Under the pieces are notes generated by a model. The model did not search any database. It was not told the DNA's origin and saw only the letters and a list, made by a program, of their open reading frames with translations. A program made the position numbers and the translations under genes. From assembly GCA_026873275.1 (NCBI GenBank), contig JANTUC010000016.1, positions 496,001 through 560,000 on the forward strand: DNA of 64,000 nucleotides. The letters run 5' to 3'. Below, piece after piece: positions 46,090 through 57,390 of this stretch. Each line of letters begins with the position of its first letter. The first letter of the stretch is position 1. This DNA comes from Pseudopithomyces maydicus. Lineage: Eukaryota; Ascomycota; Dothideomycetes; Pleosporales; Didymosphaeriaceae.

Positions 46090-47677
46090 ATGGTGAAGAC
46101 AAAGTGTGCCGTTGCCTTGGCAGCATTGCTATCAGGAGCTTCTGCTCTTCCCAGGAACCCCCAGCCATACCAGAAGAGAGATGACTTGCCTCCTGCCGAA
46201 GAGCGCGCCCAAGCTGTCGTTGACGCCTTCAGAACTGCCTGGAGCGGGTACTACGAATATGCCTTTCCCAACGACGAGCTATCGCCAGTGGACAACGGTT
46301 TCACTAACTCTCGGTAAGTTGCTCTTAGTTTCGGTCGTATATCGCCATTAACTTTACGCGCATAGCAATGCATGGGGCGCCTCTGCCGTGGACGCCCTCA
46401 GCACCGCCTTGGTTATGCAGCAGAAAGATATTGTTAATCAGATCATCGACTACATCCCCACCATCGACTACACCAAGACCAATGATTCCGTCTCATTGTT
46501 CGAAACCACCATCCGGTACCTCGGTGGAATGATCTCGGGATACGATTTCTTGAGCGGACCACTGGCCGACCTTGCAGACAAGAAAGAGAACGTTGATGCG
46601 CTCCTTGAGCAGTCAAAGAGTTTGGCGAATACTCTTTCTTACGCCTTCGATACACCGTCAGGCGTGCCTTACAACGGTTTGAACTTTGCCAGTCGTGGAA
46701 ATGACGGTTCTACGACCAACGGTCTCGCAACGACCGGCACACTTATCCTTGAATGGATGCGCCTTGCCGACCTTACCTCAAACAGTACGTACGGTGAACT
46801 CGCTGAAAAGGCAGAGAGCTATCTCCTTAACCCCAAACCTGCGTCGGGCCAGCCCTGGCCTGGGCTAGTGGGCAACTCAATCAGCATTGCGACTGGAGAA
46901 TTCACAAACGGCAATGGAGGCTGGAATGGCGGCACCGACTCTTTCTACGAGTACCTAATCAAGATGTACGTCTACGACCCGTCGCGATACAGCACCTATG
47001 CAGACCGTTGGGTCCTCGCCATCGACTCTTCCATCGAGCACCTCGCCAGCCACCCCAAGCCCCGTCCGGACATCACCTGGCTCGCGGCGTACAACGGACA
47101 GAATCTCTCTCTCGTCTCGCAGCATCTTGCGTGCTTCGACGGCGGAAACTTTATTCTCGGCGGCCAGGTCCTCGGCAAACAAGCTTATATCGATTTCGGT
47201 TTGGAACTTGTCAACGGCTGCCACGAAACGTACATCCAAACCGCGACACGTATTGGGCCCGAAACTTTCGGCTGGAACCCCGCCACTGTCCCGGCGGACC
47301 AAGCTGCCTTTTTCAATAAGACGGGCTTCTATATCCGCGACGGCGGGTACCAGCTTCGACCCGAGGTGATCGAATCGTATTATTATGCGTACCGCGCTAC
47401 GGGCGATGTGAAGTACCAAGAATGGGCATGGGACGCGTTTCAAGCGATCATTGCGACGACGAGGGTTGGTTCAGGGTTTTCTAGTATCTCTAATGTGAAC
47501 GCAGAGGGTGGAGGGTCGTTCACGAATTTCCAGGAAAGCTTCTGGTTCGCGGAGGTGCTCAAGTACAGCTATCTGATCCAGGCACCTGAGGCCGAGTGGC
47601 AGATTAGCAAGGACGGCAAGAACGCCTGGGTGTTCAACACCGAGGCTCATCCATTCAGGGTCTTTGGGAGTTATTAA
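46090..47677 (+). CDS. Secreted GH47 class I alpha-1,2-mannosidase
   Basis: A 511-residue mannosyl-oligosaccharide 1,2-alpha-mannosidase that trims N-glycans. Exon 1 is 46090-46313 and exon 2 is 46366-47677 (52 bp intron, GTAAG...ATAG). The signal peptide MVKTKCAVALAALLSGASA is followed by a likely propeptide. Family blocks: RTAWSGYYEYAFPNDELSPV, WGASAVDALSTALVM, FETTIRYLGGMISGYDFLSG, GTDSFYEYLIKMYVY, HLACFDGGNFILGG, YQLRPEVIESYYYAYRATGD and FTNFQESFWFAEVLKYSYL. The length and secretion signal match the secreted fungal enzymes rather than the ER-anchored form. Several N-glycosylation sequons are present (NDS, NST, NLS, NKT). Confidence 0.95.
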
Positions 47678-47801
47678 TTGTGAGGCACGAGGTATTTGCC
47701 AATATACATATATTTAAACATAATAAACACGTTTAAAGATGTTCTTGTTCCTGGTTCGTGTTCCTGTGCTATGCCTTTCACTCGCGACTTCCTTCTACAA
47801 C

Positions 47802-47834
47802 GCCTGCCTCCGCGCCTGCCTCCGCGCCTGCCCT
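47802..47834 (+). repeat. 12-bp tandem repeat (GCCTGCCTCCGC)
   Basis: About 2.7 copies of GCCTGCCTCCGC lie in the repeat-rich gap. They probably have no coding role. Confidence 0.8.
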
Positions 47835-47903
47835 CACTTATACGCCCAACACCCACAACCTCGCAACCTCGCAATATTATACTTAAATCTACTTTCTTCC
47901 ACA

Positions 47904-48050
47904 ATATATATTATTTCGTTGGAGATTCTTTCGTCAGATCAAACAAAAACGAAAGTTCCTTGAGCCAGCACTTCGAAGTGGCCTTTGGTTTTGTACAATA
48001 CATTTTTTGGAATTTTTAGGAAGGCGCGACAAGGCGCGGCGGTTCGAATA
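47904..48050 (+). repeat. Diverged direct repeat, copy 1
   Basis: Copy 1 of a dispersed element, starting ATATATATTATTTCGTTGG and ending with GGTTCGAATAC. It shares most positions with the copy at 48704-48824, has about 20 extra bases near its 3' end, and holds the perfect palindrome CACTTCGAAGTG. The GGTTCGA ending resembles a tRNA B box, but no acceptor-stem pairing is seen. Confidence 0.8.
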
Positions 48051-48120
48051 CAACAAGTGTTGTCTCACTTATTCATTCTATCTATATGTTTTTTTTTCAC
48101 TCCTTGTTTGTTTCACACAT

Positions 48121-48182
48121 ACAGTAAGCCTGTTATTATAGGGCGGACCTCGCACAGGCAGACCTCGTATAAGGTCCGTCCT
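48121..48182. mobile_element. Possible decayed pogo/Tigger-like inverted repeat
   Basis: Arms AGGGCGGACCT (48140-48150) and AGGTCCGTCCT (48172-48182) pair with one mismatch. The start ACAGTAAGCCTGTTATTATA resembles the terminal repeats of fungal pogo/Fot-type DNA transposons. No matching far end and no transposase are present, so at most this is a remnant. Confidence 0.3.
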
Positions 48183-48593
48183 CTAATAGAGTCTAAATAT
48201 AAACCGTTTTTGTGAGCGAGATTGGATTATAGACTAATATAAGCTGTTTCTGTAGGCTAGACTTTGAGGTGTAAAGTATGCTTATATATTAAGTGTTTTG
48301 AAAAAAGTAGCAGCTGAGTGTGGAGCTGACTAGACGATACTTGTATATAAGCCTAAGTTGAACTATTTTATGAGTGAGTGTCACAAAGTGGATACACGAC
48401 CTCCTAGCTCTAGAGGTAGGTAGAAGGATAGTGGTAGGCAGAGGCTCTTTATTAATAAAATTAGTTATCAAAGCTTCCTATAACATAACGGCTCTGGATT
48501 GAAAAGCCGAGTGAGTGTAAGTACAAGCTATATATACAACTAGGTTTAAGTGCAAGCTGCAGTCGTAAGTGAATCTAAGCTAAGACATATCCG

Positions 48594-48682
48594 CGAGTGG
48601 GTGAAGGTGTAAGCTATACTCATGAGTGAGTCGAAGTTAGGCTACACCTGCGAGTGAGGCCAACTGTAAGCTATACTCGTGT
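48594..48682 (+). repeat. Imperfect 57-bp tandem units
   Basis: Two units beginning CGAGTG and containing TGTAAGCTATACTC lie 57 bp apart, with more degenerate relatives upstream (GAGTGAGTGTAAGTACAAGC). This looks like decayed satellite-like DNA. Confidence 0.55.
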
Positions 48683-48703
48683 CTGAAACCTATTATTATA
48701 GCT

Positions 48704-48824
48704 ATATATATTATTTCGTTAGAGATTCTGTCGGCAAATCAAATAAAAACGCAAGTTCTTTGAGCCGGCACTTCGAAGTGGCTTTTAGTTTTGTAATTTT
48801 TTGGAAATGCGGCAGTTCGAATTC
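48704..48824 (+). repeat. Diverged direct repeat, copy 2
   Basis: Copy 2, 800 bp downstream of copy 1 in the same orientation. The CACTTCGAAGTG palindrome and the TTCGAA-containing end are kept; most of the differences that I can align are transitions. Confidence 0.8.
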
Positions 48825-49537
48825 GGGGCGAGGAGGAGCTGCGTCTCTTTTTTTTTGCTTTGCACCTGCCTTTCTGATTTATGAATAAAGCTGGTAGGCA
48901 ATTAGGTAATGCTAAATCAGGAAAAACAATACACAGGCAGGGACAAACTTCAATTATCAAAGTCGCACCACCGGTTGTTCCTTCCTAGCCAAACACGTCG
49001 TCACACCGACTGCTACCCATTATTCACTATCCGACAAATTTCCCTTTCTACAAATATCATTTCATCTCAGTTACATCTACGAGCGCGTTCCTGTTCGTAA
49101 ATCCTGACATATTATCGTCAACACTACATATCGCCCCCAAGCGCCGTTCCACGCAGCGCGCCGCTGCGTCACACGAATCACCTCCCAGCCTATCGTAGAT
49201 CCTCCTCCTACCTAACGTCTTCTCCAAGCTACATGGTGACTAAACCTCTAGTGCACACCACATCCACACATAGCCTATCCTGTGCACTCATGAGGTGACA
49301 AGTGTCATGGCACATGTAGCTTGACATATATCCATCGGTCAACAGCGAAAGCAGACACTTTACTAGCAAACATACCACCGTACTTGTGATGGGGATGCTG
49401 ATAGGTGTAGTCGATACTCAGGACAGCAAGTCTGGAATACACTGGGCAGGCATAAAAGCTGTGATTGTGTCCAGTCTCAGGACCGTTCCAGCGGCTTTCT
49501 TTGTCTTTTCTCATTTCACGACGAGCGAATGAGGCGC
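48825..49537. other. Gap upstream of the small secreted protein
   Basis: No gene is supported. Confidence 0.45.
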
Positions 49538-49543
49538 TATATA
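49538..49543 (+). promoter_or_regulatory. TATA-like element
   Basis: TATATA in GCGCTATATAGCACC lies about 50 bp before the small secreted protein start. Confidence 0.4.
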
Positions 49544-49589
49544 GCACCGTTTCTGATACGCCAGTCAGTCACACGTCGCTCTACCCAAA

Positions 49590-49992
49590 ATGAAGTTTCC
49601 AGTTACTCACCTCTTCACAACGCTGCTCCTCGTCCTCGGCGTCGCCGCATGCGGTGAACCCTATAAAACATGTGACATTAAAATCGAGGGACAAGTGAGG
49701 TGCGAGTGTAATGGCGGCCATCTTGTTCGGCACCCTCTTTTCCACCCCCACCCATCTGTCCTGCTCACATCTTCGTCTTGATTCGCAAATTGCTCTGCTG
49801 AAACCAAGTAGGTCTTTTGCAGTCTCACCTATACCTCCCCGTGGCACACAGGTGAGTTTTTATCTAGTAAAATGTGCTGTAAGAACGTGTGCTGAGAAAA
49901 GGGTAGCGTATCTTTGGAAGCCCATCGCGGATTGCCCGAAGCATGGAGACAAGTTGCAATGCGTTGATGGGAAGTGTGTTTTGAGAGATTGA
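49590..49992 (+). CDS. Small secreted cysteine-rich protein, candidate effector
   Basis: A short secreted protein with signal peptide MKFPVTHLFTTLLLVLGVAA. Cysteines follow in CGEPYKTCDIKIEG, possibly VRCECNGG, and then CAVRTCAEKRVAYLW, ADCPKHGDKLQC and VDGKCVLRD. The intron acceptor at 49851 (ACACAG, then GTG AGT) fits two donors in phase 0: 49695 (GTGAGG; 81 residues, 7 Cys) or 49725 (GTTCGG; 91 residues, 9 Cys). A third splice (donor 49709, acceptor near 49822) is also open. The layout, with cysteines spaced through a short mature chain and no known domain, fits fungal effectors or antimicrobial proteins. It lies just after the repeat-rich gap. I do not recognise the family. Confidence 0.65.
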
Positions 49993-50343
49993 GGGTAAGG
50001 AGTGGTGCTCTGATTTGGTTGTCTCGATCTTTGACGTGAATGTGAAATGTAATCATGCCTCGGTGTAATATTACGCAGCTTACAGAATACTTCCAATATG
50101 GTCTTGGACTAATTATTGCTTCATATAGCTCCCCACAGCTCAAACTTTCTTGAAGTTCTAAAATGAAGATGTAGAAAAGACCTTGTAGAATTACGCGGAA
50201 TATCACGAGATATCATGGTAAACCTGATTTTAAACACAGGCTTCGATCATGAGACGGGCATTACATCAATTCATTCGATGGGTTTGGACTTTGCCATCTC
50301 CGGTTTATATTCCTCTGGTTATTAACAAGAGTTCTTAAAGCGG
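49993..50343. other. Intergenic, convergent 3' ends
   Basis: No gene is supported in this AT-rich 351 bp. Confidence 0.45.
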
Positions 50344-52948
50344 TCAATCGTCATCTTCATTCAGGGTGAGCTCAACCGGCCCCTTTGCACCTTCTCTTTT
50401 CACATTAATTGGAAACCGAACGGGCGCCATGCCAACCAGTCCAGAACTCATGACTAGCGAAGCAATATAACTCTTCGGGATCTCCTCTAACACCGCCTTA
50501 CCATCTGGGAACAAGCTTGCTGGTATTGCACTACGCAGATAGTAGATACGAGTGGATAAGAACGGCACCAAAGGACTGAGCCGGAAGAGACGCGGCCCCT
50601 GTGGAGCTGGATCCGAGTTCGAACTGCCAGCACGCTTGCGCTGCGTTTTTGTCTGTTTCCGTGTGCCTCCCGTAGGTTCTTGCTTCTTTGGGGTAGATGG
50701 TCGTGTGTTACGAGCTGGACTAGAAGGCTTCTGTCTAGCTTGCTCGGTAATGATAGGGTCAATGAAGGTCGCACTCAGGTCGCCAACCCGACAGCCCTGC
50801 ATGATCTCGTCAAGCGTAAGAGGCTCAAAAGAAGCACCTTTATTTCTAGAGAAATTCTGTTCCAAGATTGAGTTGCCTTGGAGTAATTGTGGCTGCGATG
50901 CGCCATGATATTCATGAATATGGCGCAAGAAATCTTCTTCCGACGTGTATAGAGCTTGGTCACAGTTCCGATAGCGGTGGTAGTGCTGAGCATGTTCGAT
51001 GTGGAACGATCTGTAGCCAGCACCGCACAGGTGACAATGATGGGCCTTTGGTGACGGGAATTGAGGGCATAAGGGAGGACCGGCATTCTCAGCAGCAACG
51101 TCGTCGAACGACCTATCCAGTCAGCATACAGTCAAAACGAATCTTCCTGCACTGGTGACTTACCGAAGGAAACGACAACTCCAGACACGACAGTGCGAGT
51201 GCTTATTCATAGCGTCGACGTTGGCGAAGATCTTACGGCAGTAGCGGCAGCGAAACGGCCCCACCGCACCTGGTGAACAGAGGCTTTCCAAATGGTTCTC
51301 TAACCGCTCTGGCCACCACGCAGATCGATCCCACTCGCCCGATGCCATGTGCTCAGCCACATGCTCACACCGCTCGCTCCAACCCTTTTCTCGCTTTCCA
51401 CAAAAGCCACAACAAAGCATGGGATCGTCAGCTTTGATGGGCGCACCAAATCTTCTCCATCTGATGGCGAGATCCTTGCAGCCAAAGTTGCCACCTTCGC
51501 TATCGAGCAGCCGGGTCTGGCAGCCCAATCGCGCTGAGGGATGTTTAACATTAGCAAAATGCACATGATGCAGGTGCTGAATGAAGTGATCGCGACGGTA
51601 AAACGTGCGTTGGGACTCGGGTTTATTACGACATTGTTGATATTTGTGTCCAGCCATGTGGTATTCATCAGGCCTTGCCATGCCACAGAAGGGACAAGTC
51701 AGAAATGGAGCGTTCTTGTTGTCACAGCAGATCCATGTGGTTCGAAGAGCGTGTACCGAGTCTTCGTGGCGAATCCACTCGTACTTGGTTTTGAAAGCAC
51801 GTGGACAGAAAGTGCAGCTGAAAGGAAGATTTTCCTGAGGCACACCGGAGCTGTTGAGACCATTGAACTTTGTTCTGGTGTACGGAGACTGTTTCCACTC
51901 CATTCTCCGTCGGCCACGTCTACGAGTACGACCAAACGATGACATATTGCTGCCACTGCTGTATGTTGTAGGTGCTGTGCCATCAGATGAAGTCAACGAA
52001 GTGATGACGGAACCTGATCTGCCCACGCGTGAGCTCGAAGACCCATCATAATGAAAGTCTCCTTCATCAGTTATTGATCCTGTCTCTATTGCAGCTTGAA
52101 TGGCTGAGTAGGGTACAGCTTCTTCCTGATAACTCTGCGCAAGGTACACCGCGAGGGGTGGCTGAGGTGGTTGGGTGGCCTCGTCGGCTTGCTTGTCTAG
52201 AACCTCGAGGCTATCTCGGGAAAGCTTAGATGAAAGCGAAGTCTTGCTGCTGTTCGATTGCGACATGGTCACCTCGGTTGTTTCTGGAAAGTGTCAGCGG
52301 CGCTCTTATAAGTTTCACAAACTGCGGACCTGGAGATTCTGGCTTCTTGCGGGCTCGAGTGTTATTGAACCAGTTTCGAACTCGTTTGACATCTAGGTGA
52401 GCCTGGTGAGCAATGATGTCGATCTCCCAGGAACATGGATAAGGGTTCGCTGCAAATTCCTCCTCCAGCATTTGTTTTGCATCCAGTGGTATGCGTGTCG
52501 ATGGACCCTTTCTTTTCGCCGAAGCAGGCTTACGAATGACGGTATTGCTTCTTTGCGGGCGACTTGGCTGCGCTGTTTGCTGCTGCAGCACAATGACATC
52601 TCCCTCCCGTGGCATAGGATGCTGTTGCCAAGCATCCGGTAGAGCTGGGACATCCTGGGGCACAACGGGCATGTCATGGACTGGAGAGAACATAGGTGCG
52701 ATTTGATTAGGCTCTGGTAGAACAATATGGCTCAAAGCATTACTGTCGGGAAACTCCGGTGGCATGGCAAAAGGTCCAATGTCCTGGGGCACGGTCGGCT
52801 GCCAGTCCATGGCGGCGTCCGGTCCCAATGGCGGTACGAAGTGCGACGGGGATTCATAGTGTATCGGGGCATCAAAGGCATAGTTGTCTCGCTCCAATTG
52901 AGCAAAGTCGAAGAACTCGTCCAGGCTGTCGAGTGGTTCGCCAGCCAT
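50344..52948 (-). CDS. Homeobox plus C2H2 zinc-finger transcription factor
   Basis: An 835-residue regulator rebuilt from three exons: 52330-52948, 51164-52283 and 50344-51112; introns of 46 and 51 bp keep phase. The homeodomain is at about 145-203, with helix 1 LDAKQMLEEEF, an atypical loop ANPYPCSWEI and recognition helix VKRVRNWFNNTRARKK. Downstream zinc-finger motifs begin near residue 360: CTFCPRAFKTKYEWIRHEDS, CPFCGMARPDEYHMAGH, CCGFCGKREKGWSERCEHVA, CRYCRKIFANVDAMNKH and CHLCGAGYRSFHIEHAQHYH. The C-terminus has a basic stretch (RKQTKTQRKRAG) and ends acidic. The combination is found in filamentous ascomycetes; targets are unknown. The first and second exons could be mistaken for two genes. 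Confidence 0.9.
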
Positions 52949-53473
52949 GGCTGATCAATATGGGCGGGAGCGGGAGTGGCTTAAGATGGCGCGGGTAAAC
53001 TCCGAAAACCACGGGAAGACACAAGACAAAGATGGGATGATGGGTGTTTCATGGTGAAAGTCAGTAGACAGTGCCTGGTCTTTTGATGATTGTCTGACAA
53101 GGCTTGTGCACACGTCCACAAGTGATGAAGAAGGTGCGGGGATCATCAGGCTGCGAGTATTGGCGCACTACACTATGCCGGATGGAGAAGGTTTCCATAT
53201 GCAAGGCCCTCCTCGGTCGCGCGGAGGAGCTGGAGGAGGTCGCGCATTTGCGCATACGACTGCAGCCACAAAGCCGTCTCCCGCAATGGGACGGGATGGT
53301 CTCTGAGGTCGGTGAAGTGGACGGGACGGGTCGTGGTGCAGGAGGGTGGGGAAAGCGCGCCATCTCCACCGGGCCTAGCGCGCCTTCCGTCAAAAAAGTT
53401 CGGGCGCAAAGTGCAAGTTCGATCGACCGCGAACCAGGACGACTGCCCCAATTCCCCCATCGCACCACCCGCC
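52949..53473. other. Shared 5' region, homeobox TF / UTP15
   Basis: A 525 bp gap between divergent genes with no gene of its own supported. An open frame runs upstream of UTP15 to 53312 but has no ATG and no conserved sequence. Confidence 0.5.
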
Positions 53474-55175
53474 ATGGCCGCTGAAGTGCAGCCCCTGCCG
53501 CTCGTGAAGCTCGCCAAAGGTCCTGCGACCGTCACGGCTGAGCAGAAGTACTGGTCTTCGTTCGGCAGCGAACTTCGCCTCGATCCCTCGCAGCATTCCT
53601 CGCCCATAACCCATATCTCTATCCCACCGCGGCCCGCCTCCAATGCGCTTGGCCCTGTGCAGGACCAGTTCGCCGTGACCACCGGCTCGCGCGTCCAGAT
53701 CTTCTCGTCCAAGACCCGCAAAGTCGTAAAGAACATCTCCAGGTTCGGCGTCGACGACATTGCGCATTCCGGAAACTTGAGAAGAGATGGTAGGATTTTG
53801 GTCGCGGGAGGGGACAGTGGGACAATCCAGGCGTTCGACGCAAACTCGAGGGCCATTTTGAAGACATGGAAGGAACACAAGCAGCCTGTCTGGGTGACCG
53901 AGTGGAACCCGAGCGAGCTGACGAGCTTGATGAGCTGTTCCGACGATCGCACGGTGCGGTTGTGGGACTTGCCATCCGACAAGAGCATCACGACATTTGA
54001 CGGACACCAGGACTATGTGCGCTGCGGAGCCTTCATGCCTGCTCAAAGCGGGCTGCTGGTGTCGGGCAGTTACGACCAGACCGTGCGCTTATGGGATTCA
54101 AGAACGGGAGGCAAGGCCGTCATGGTGTTCAAGCACGCTGCGCCCGTGGAAGCGGTCCTTCCGATGCCATCAGGAACTGCGGTCCTGGCTTCGAGCGAGA
54201 ACACAATCAGTGTGCTAGACATCGTGGCTGCGAAGCCAATGCACATACTGCGCAACCACCAGAAGACCGTCACCGCTCTCTCCCTGGCGAATAACGGCGA
54301 GCGTCTTCTATCTGGTGCGCTCGATGGACACGTAAAAGTTTTCGAGACTACCGGGTGGAATGTGGTGGCAGGCATCAAATACCCCTCACCCATCCTCTCG
54401 CTCAGCGTTATTCCATCCCAGGGCGAGGACAAGCACATTGCCGTCGGCATGCAGTCGGGTCTACTCTCGATCAGGACCAGACTCTCCGGCGAACAGAAGG
54501 TCCTTGCACGTGAGCGCGAAAAGGAAATGCAGGCCCTCATGGCTGGCAAGATTGAAGAGTACGATCGTGCGAAGAAGCGCAAGCGAGGAAAAGGATGGGA
54601 GAAGAAGCTGCGCGGCCGCGACTTCACAGGCGAAGGCGCGGATATCGTCATTGACCCGAACTCGCGGGGGCGCATACATGCTAGCTACCCTTGGGCAAAC
54701 TGCCTTCGTCACGGCCAATATGCAAAGGCTCTGGACATTGTGTTGTCTCAAAAAGTACAAATCATCTCTCTCCACACTTTTACTGGATAACATGCTAACT
54801 AAACAATAGGGAAACAACGCCAAGGAACACTCTGTAACCGTCTTCACTGCTCTACGCCATCGTAGCGCGTTGAACGCGGCTCTTGCGAACAGGGACGAGG
54901 CCACTTTGCAGCCCGTCTTGCGCTGGCTCATCAAGTACATTCCTGATTACCGCATTACAAGACTCACTACCGACGTCGCACTCGTCGTGCTAGATCTGTA
55001 CGCCGACCAACTGGGTCGTAGCGAGGAGGTTGACGCACTATTCGACCAGCTTAACCAAAAGGTCAAAGAACTGGTGGAGGCGAGCCAGGCAGCCTGGGGG
55101 GTCAAAGGCATGCTCGACATGTTGACTGCTAGCGCCGCAGCCCCAGCGCAGGGTCTAGACCTCATTGAAAGCTAG
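53474..55175 (+). CDS. utp15: U3 snoRNP protein UTP15
   Basis: A 548-residue WD40 protein of the t-UTP/UTP-A subcomplex, which couples rDNA transcription to 18S rRNA processing in the nucleolus. Exon 1 is 53474-54754 and exon 2 is 54810-55175; the 55 bp intron has branch site GCTAACT. The start MAAEVQPLPLVKLAKGPATV is the family start. WD repeats include GGDSGTIQAFDANSRAILKT, MSCSDDRTVRLWDLPSDKSI, VSGSYDQTVRLWDSRTGGKA and LLSGALDGHVKVFETTGWNV. The UTP15 C-terminal domain starts around ASYPWANCLRHGQYAKALDI and ends with LFDQLNQKVKELVEASQAAW. Confidence 0.95.
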
Positions 55176-55432
55176 CCAGGGCATTTGTGGGTTTCGTGTA
55201 ATTGCATAGCGACGGCGTTTGAACCTTGTATATTGGTTGGAAAAGATGCTTTGGCGAAGGATACCCGGATGAAGCACGTTGCTTTGGATGATGGGATGAT
55301 ATAGTAAGATGTATGTGCTTGAATGCTATGATACATGCCTTCGTGGCAAACATTGAATGTTATCCTATTGCACATCCCTTGGTATACATTTGATATGTTA
55401 CAACGACAACCGCACAAAACAGAACAGACCCA

Positions 55433-56660
55433 TCACCACAAGCAGTACTGTCTCTGTGCAATGACAGGTCGGTCGGGAAGTGGTAGCCAGAGCGGCTTGT
55501 TCTCGCGCTTCTTTTTGATCTCGTCCGAGATACGCATGCGGGTCTTCTCTTCCTTGAGCAGGACATTGAATTCTAGTTGCCATGTGTTAGAAACGTAGCG
55601 GTCAATATAGGTGGAGGGCTACACTTACTCGATGTCCGGTGGTGCAACAGATTTGTCCTGCCCCTCGCCCTGAATTCTACGCTCTTCGACTCGGGGCCCT
55701 TGGTCGCCCACGCCTGGTCGATGTACATTTCAGTGGGATCGGCCACCGTCTTCTTGCTCCCGTTCTTCAGCTCAATAACGGTACCCTTCTCCCCTTTGAC
55801 CTCCCTTCTCCTGGTTCCGTCCGCGAGATATATCGTGCTCCGCTCCGACGGATCCATCAGTCCTTTGGCGATCAGTTTGGCCTCCTTCTTAACTTGCGCC
55901 GCATCGACACCAGCCCCGAGGCCCATACCCCGGGCTGCGATTGCCTCATCACGAGCGAGCTGCAGGCCCTTGACGATGTCCCGCGCAATGCGCTTCTTGG
56001 AGAAGCGCATCTGAATGAGAGCTTCTTCAACGGTCTTGCCCTGGATCTGGTGCATTAACCTCGTCATCTTCTTCACGCTCGTGGGGAAGTTCTGAGATTT
56101 GTACATCATCTCCCTCTCGGTCCTCTTGATCCTGAGCGTCTTTCCCACCCTTCCACCCTTCCGCAGACTCCTGATCACCAATTTCCGTTCAAACGAGCGA
56201 CGGGCTGCTGGTACAGGGTCGAGTGTGTGGGCGTACATATCGTTTTCGCGCTGCGTGGCGAGTTGGCCTTCGCGGACTCTGCTGGACGCTTTGAGAGCCC
56301 TGGCCTCGGCGGGACTCATGCCAATCTTGTAGCCAGGTATTTCGTATTCCGGTTTGAAGATGGAGTTCTTGGAAAGGGAGCCCGTTTCTGGGACAGGACG
56401 CTCGGGTTTGGCGTGCGCTCCGCCTTGCTTGGCGAGGTACTCGTCGAGAAGAGGGTTGGAGAGGTCGACATCTTTGCCCTCGGGCTTCTGATCGGCGAGC
56501 CTGCTCGACGAGCTACCGAATGCTCTGTTCGAGACCCAGTATGTCGAGCGCGGTCGGAAGGCGAGGCCTGGTGGCTGTTAGGTGGGGCGCTACGCAGCAT
56601 GGACGGGGAGGGCAACTGACACGATTGCCCCAGCCGCGAGACCGGTATTCGAGCACTCAT
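55433..56660 (-). CDS. Mitochondrial large-subunit ribosomal protein uL22m
   Basis: A 372-residue mitochondrial uL22 (yeast Mrpl22). Three exons: 56621-56660, 55629-56567 and 55433-55572, with 53 and 56 bp introns in phase. The N-terminus MSARIPVSRLGQSCLAFRPR is a mitochondrial presequence. A long fungal extension is followed by YEIPGYKIGMSPAEARALKA and the uL22 core (PTSVKKMTRLMHQIQGKTVE, ALIQMRFSKKRIARDIVKG, MYIDQAWATKG). The last exon carries KFNVLLKEEKTRMRISDEIK and the end LPDRPVIAQRQYCLW. uL22 lines the peptide exit tunnel. The gene is divergent with PRP24. Confidence 0.93.
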
Positions 56661-57390
56661 TGCGATGTGCGGGGGCCCAATGGGTCGATGTTGATGGAGG
56701 CTGTCTACCTGGACGTCCCGAGGAAATTCTGAGAACGGCACTAGCCGAGACGCGTGCAGGGGTTGCGGTGCAACAGCACGTGACACGTGCATGCAGATCA
56801 TCATCTGAGCCGTGTCTGTTGGCGTAGGACGGCAACAACCGACGCCTCGACGCCTCGACGCCTCTCATACGCAACAGGCACGGAGACTTTGCTTGTGCGA
56901 GACGGGACGGCAGCTGTTATCCTTTACAGTGTTCAGCCACCAGATTCACGAGGGTTCACCTCCGGTCTCGTCCTCCTCAAGCCATCAGATCAGATTGGCG
57001 AGGCGGCTGCACGCTGTGCCGTCATTAGCTGGACCCGCATTGCCGGCCGCCTTAGTTTGACGTGTTTGAATCTTCTCCAGGCCTGCCGAGACTCTTCAAG
57101 TCTGTTGGCTTGCTACTTCTGGCCCTACTTTCGCCCTTATATACCTGCGCCCAGAACTGGGAGCTTTCGTCGCGAACACCGCTCGCGTCCCATGTTGCCC
57201 GCCGTGAGCTCCGCACGCCTCACTTTCGACCCATAACGGTCCCTGCAGCAGTGCGACGGCACTGGGAACTAGTCGCATCTGTCGGCGCGAAAAACAGGAA
57301 CAGCACAATTAGCTGGTGCAGAACAGATAGGAGTGCGTGTCGATAGGGACCGTAGTGTGGACAGAAGAGACGAAAGGAAGAGGCGGCGCC
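56661..57390. other. Shared 5' region, uL22m / PRP24
   Basis: A 730 bp gap between divergent starts with no gene supported. Confidence 0.5.

Noticed and set aside
48036..48050. tRNA gene suggested by the GGTTCGAATAC B-box-like motif
   Set aside because: No A box, no cloverleaf pairing and no acceptor stem; it occurs as the end of a repeated element.
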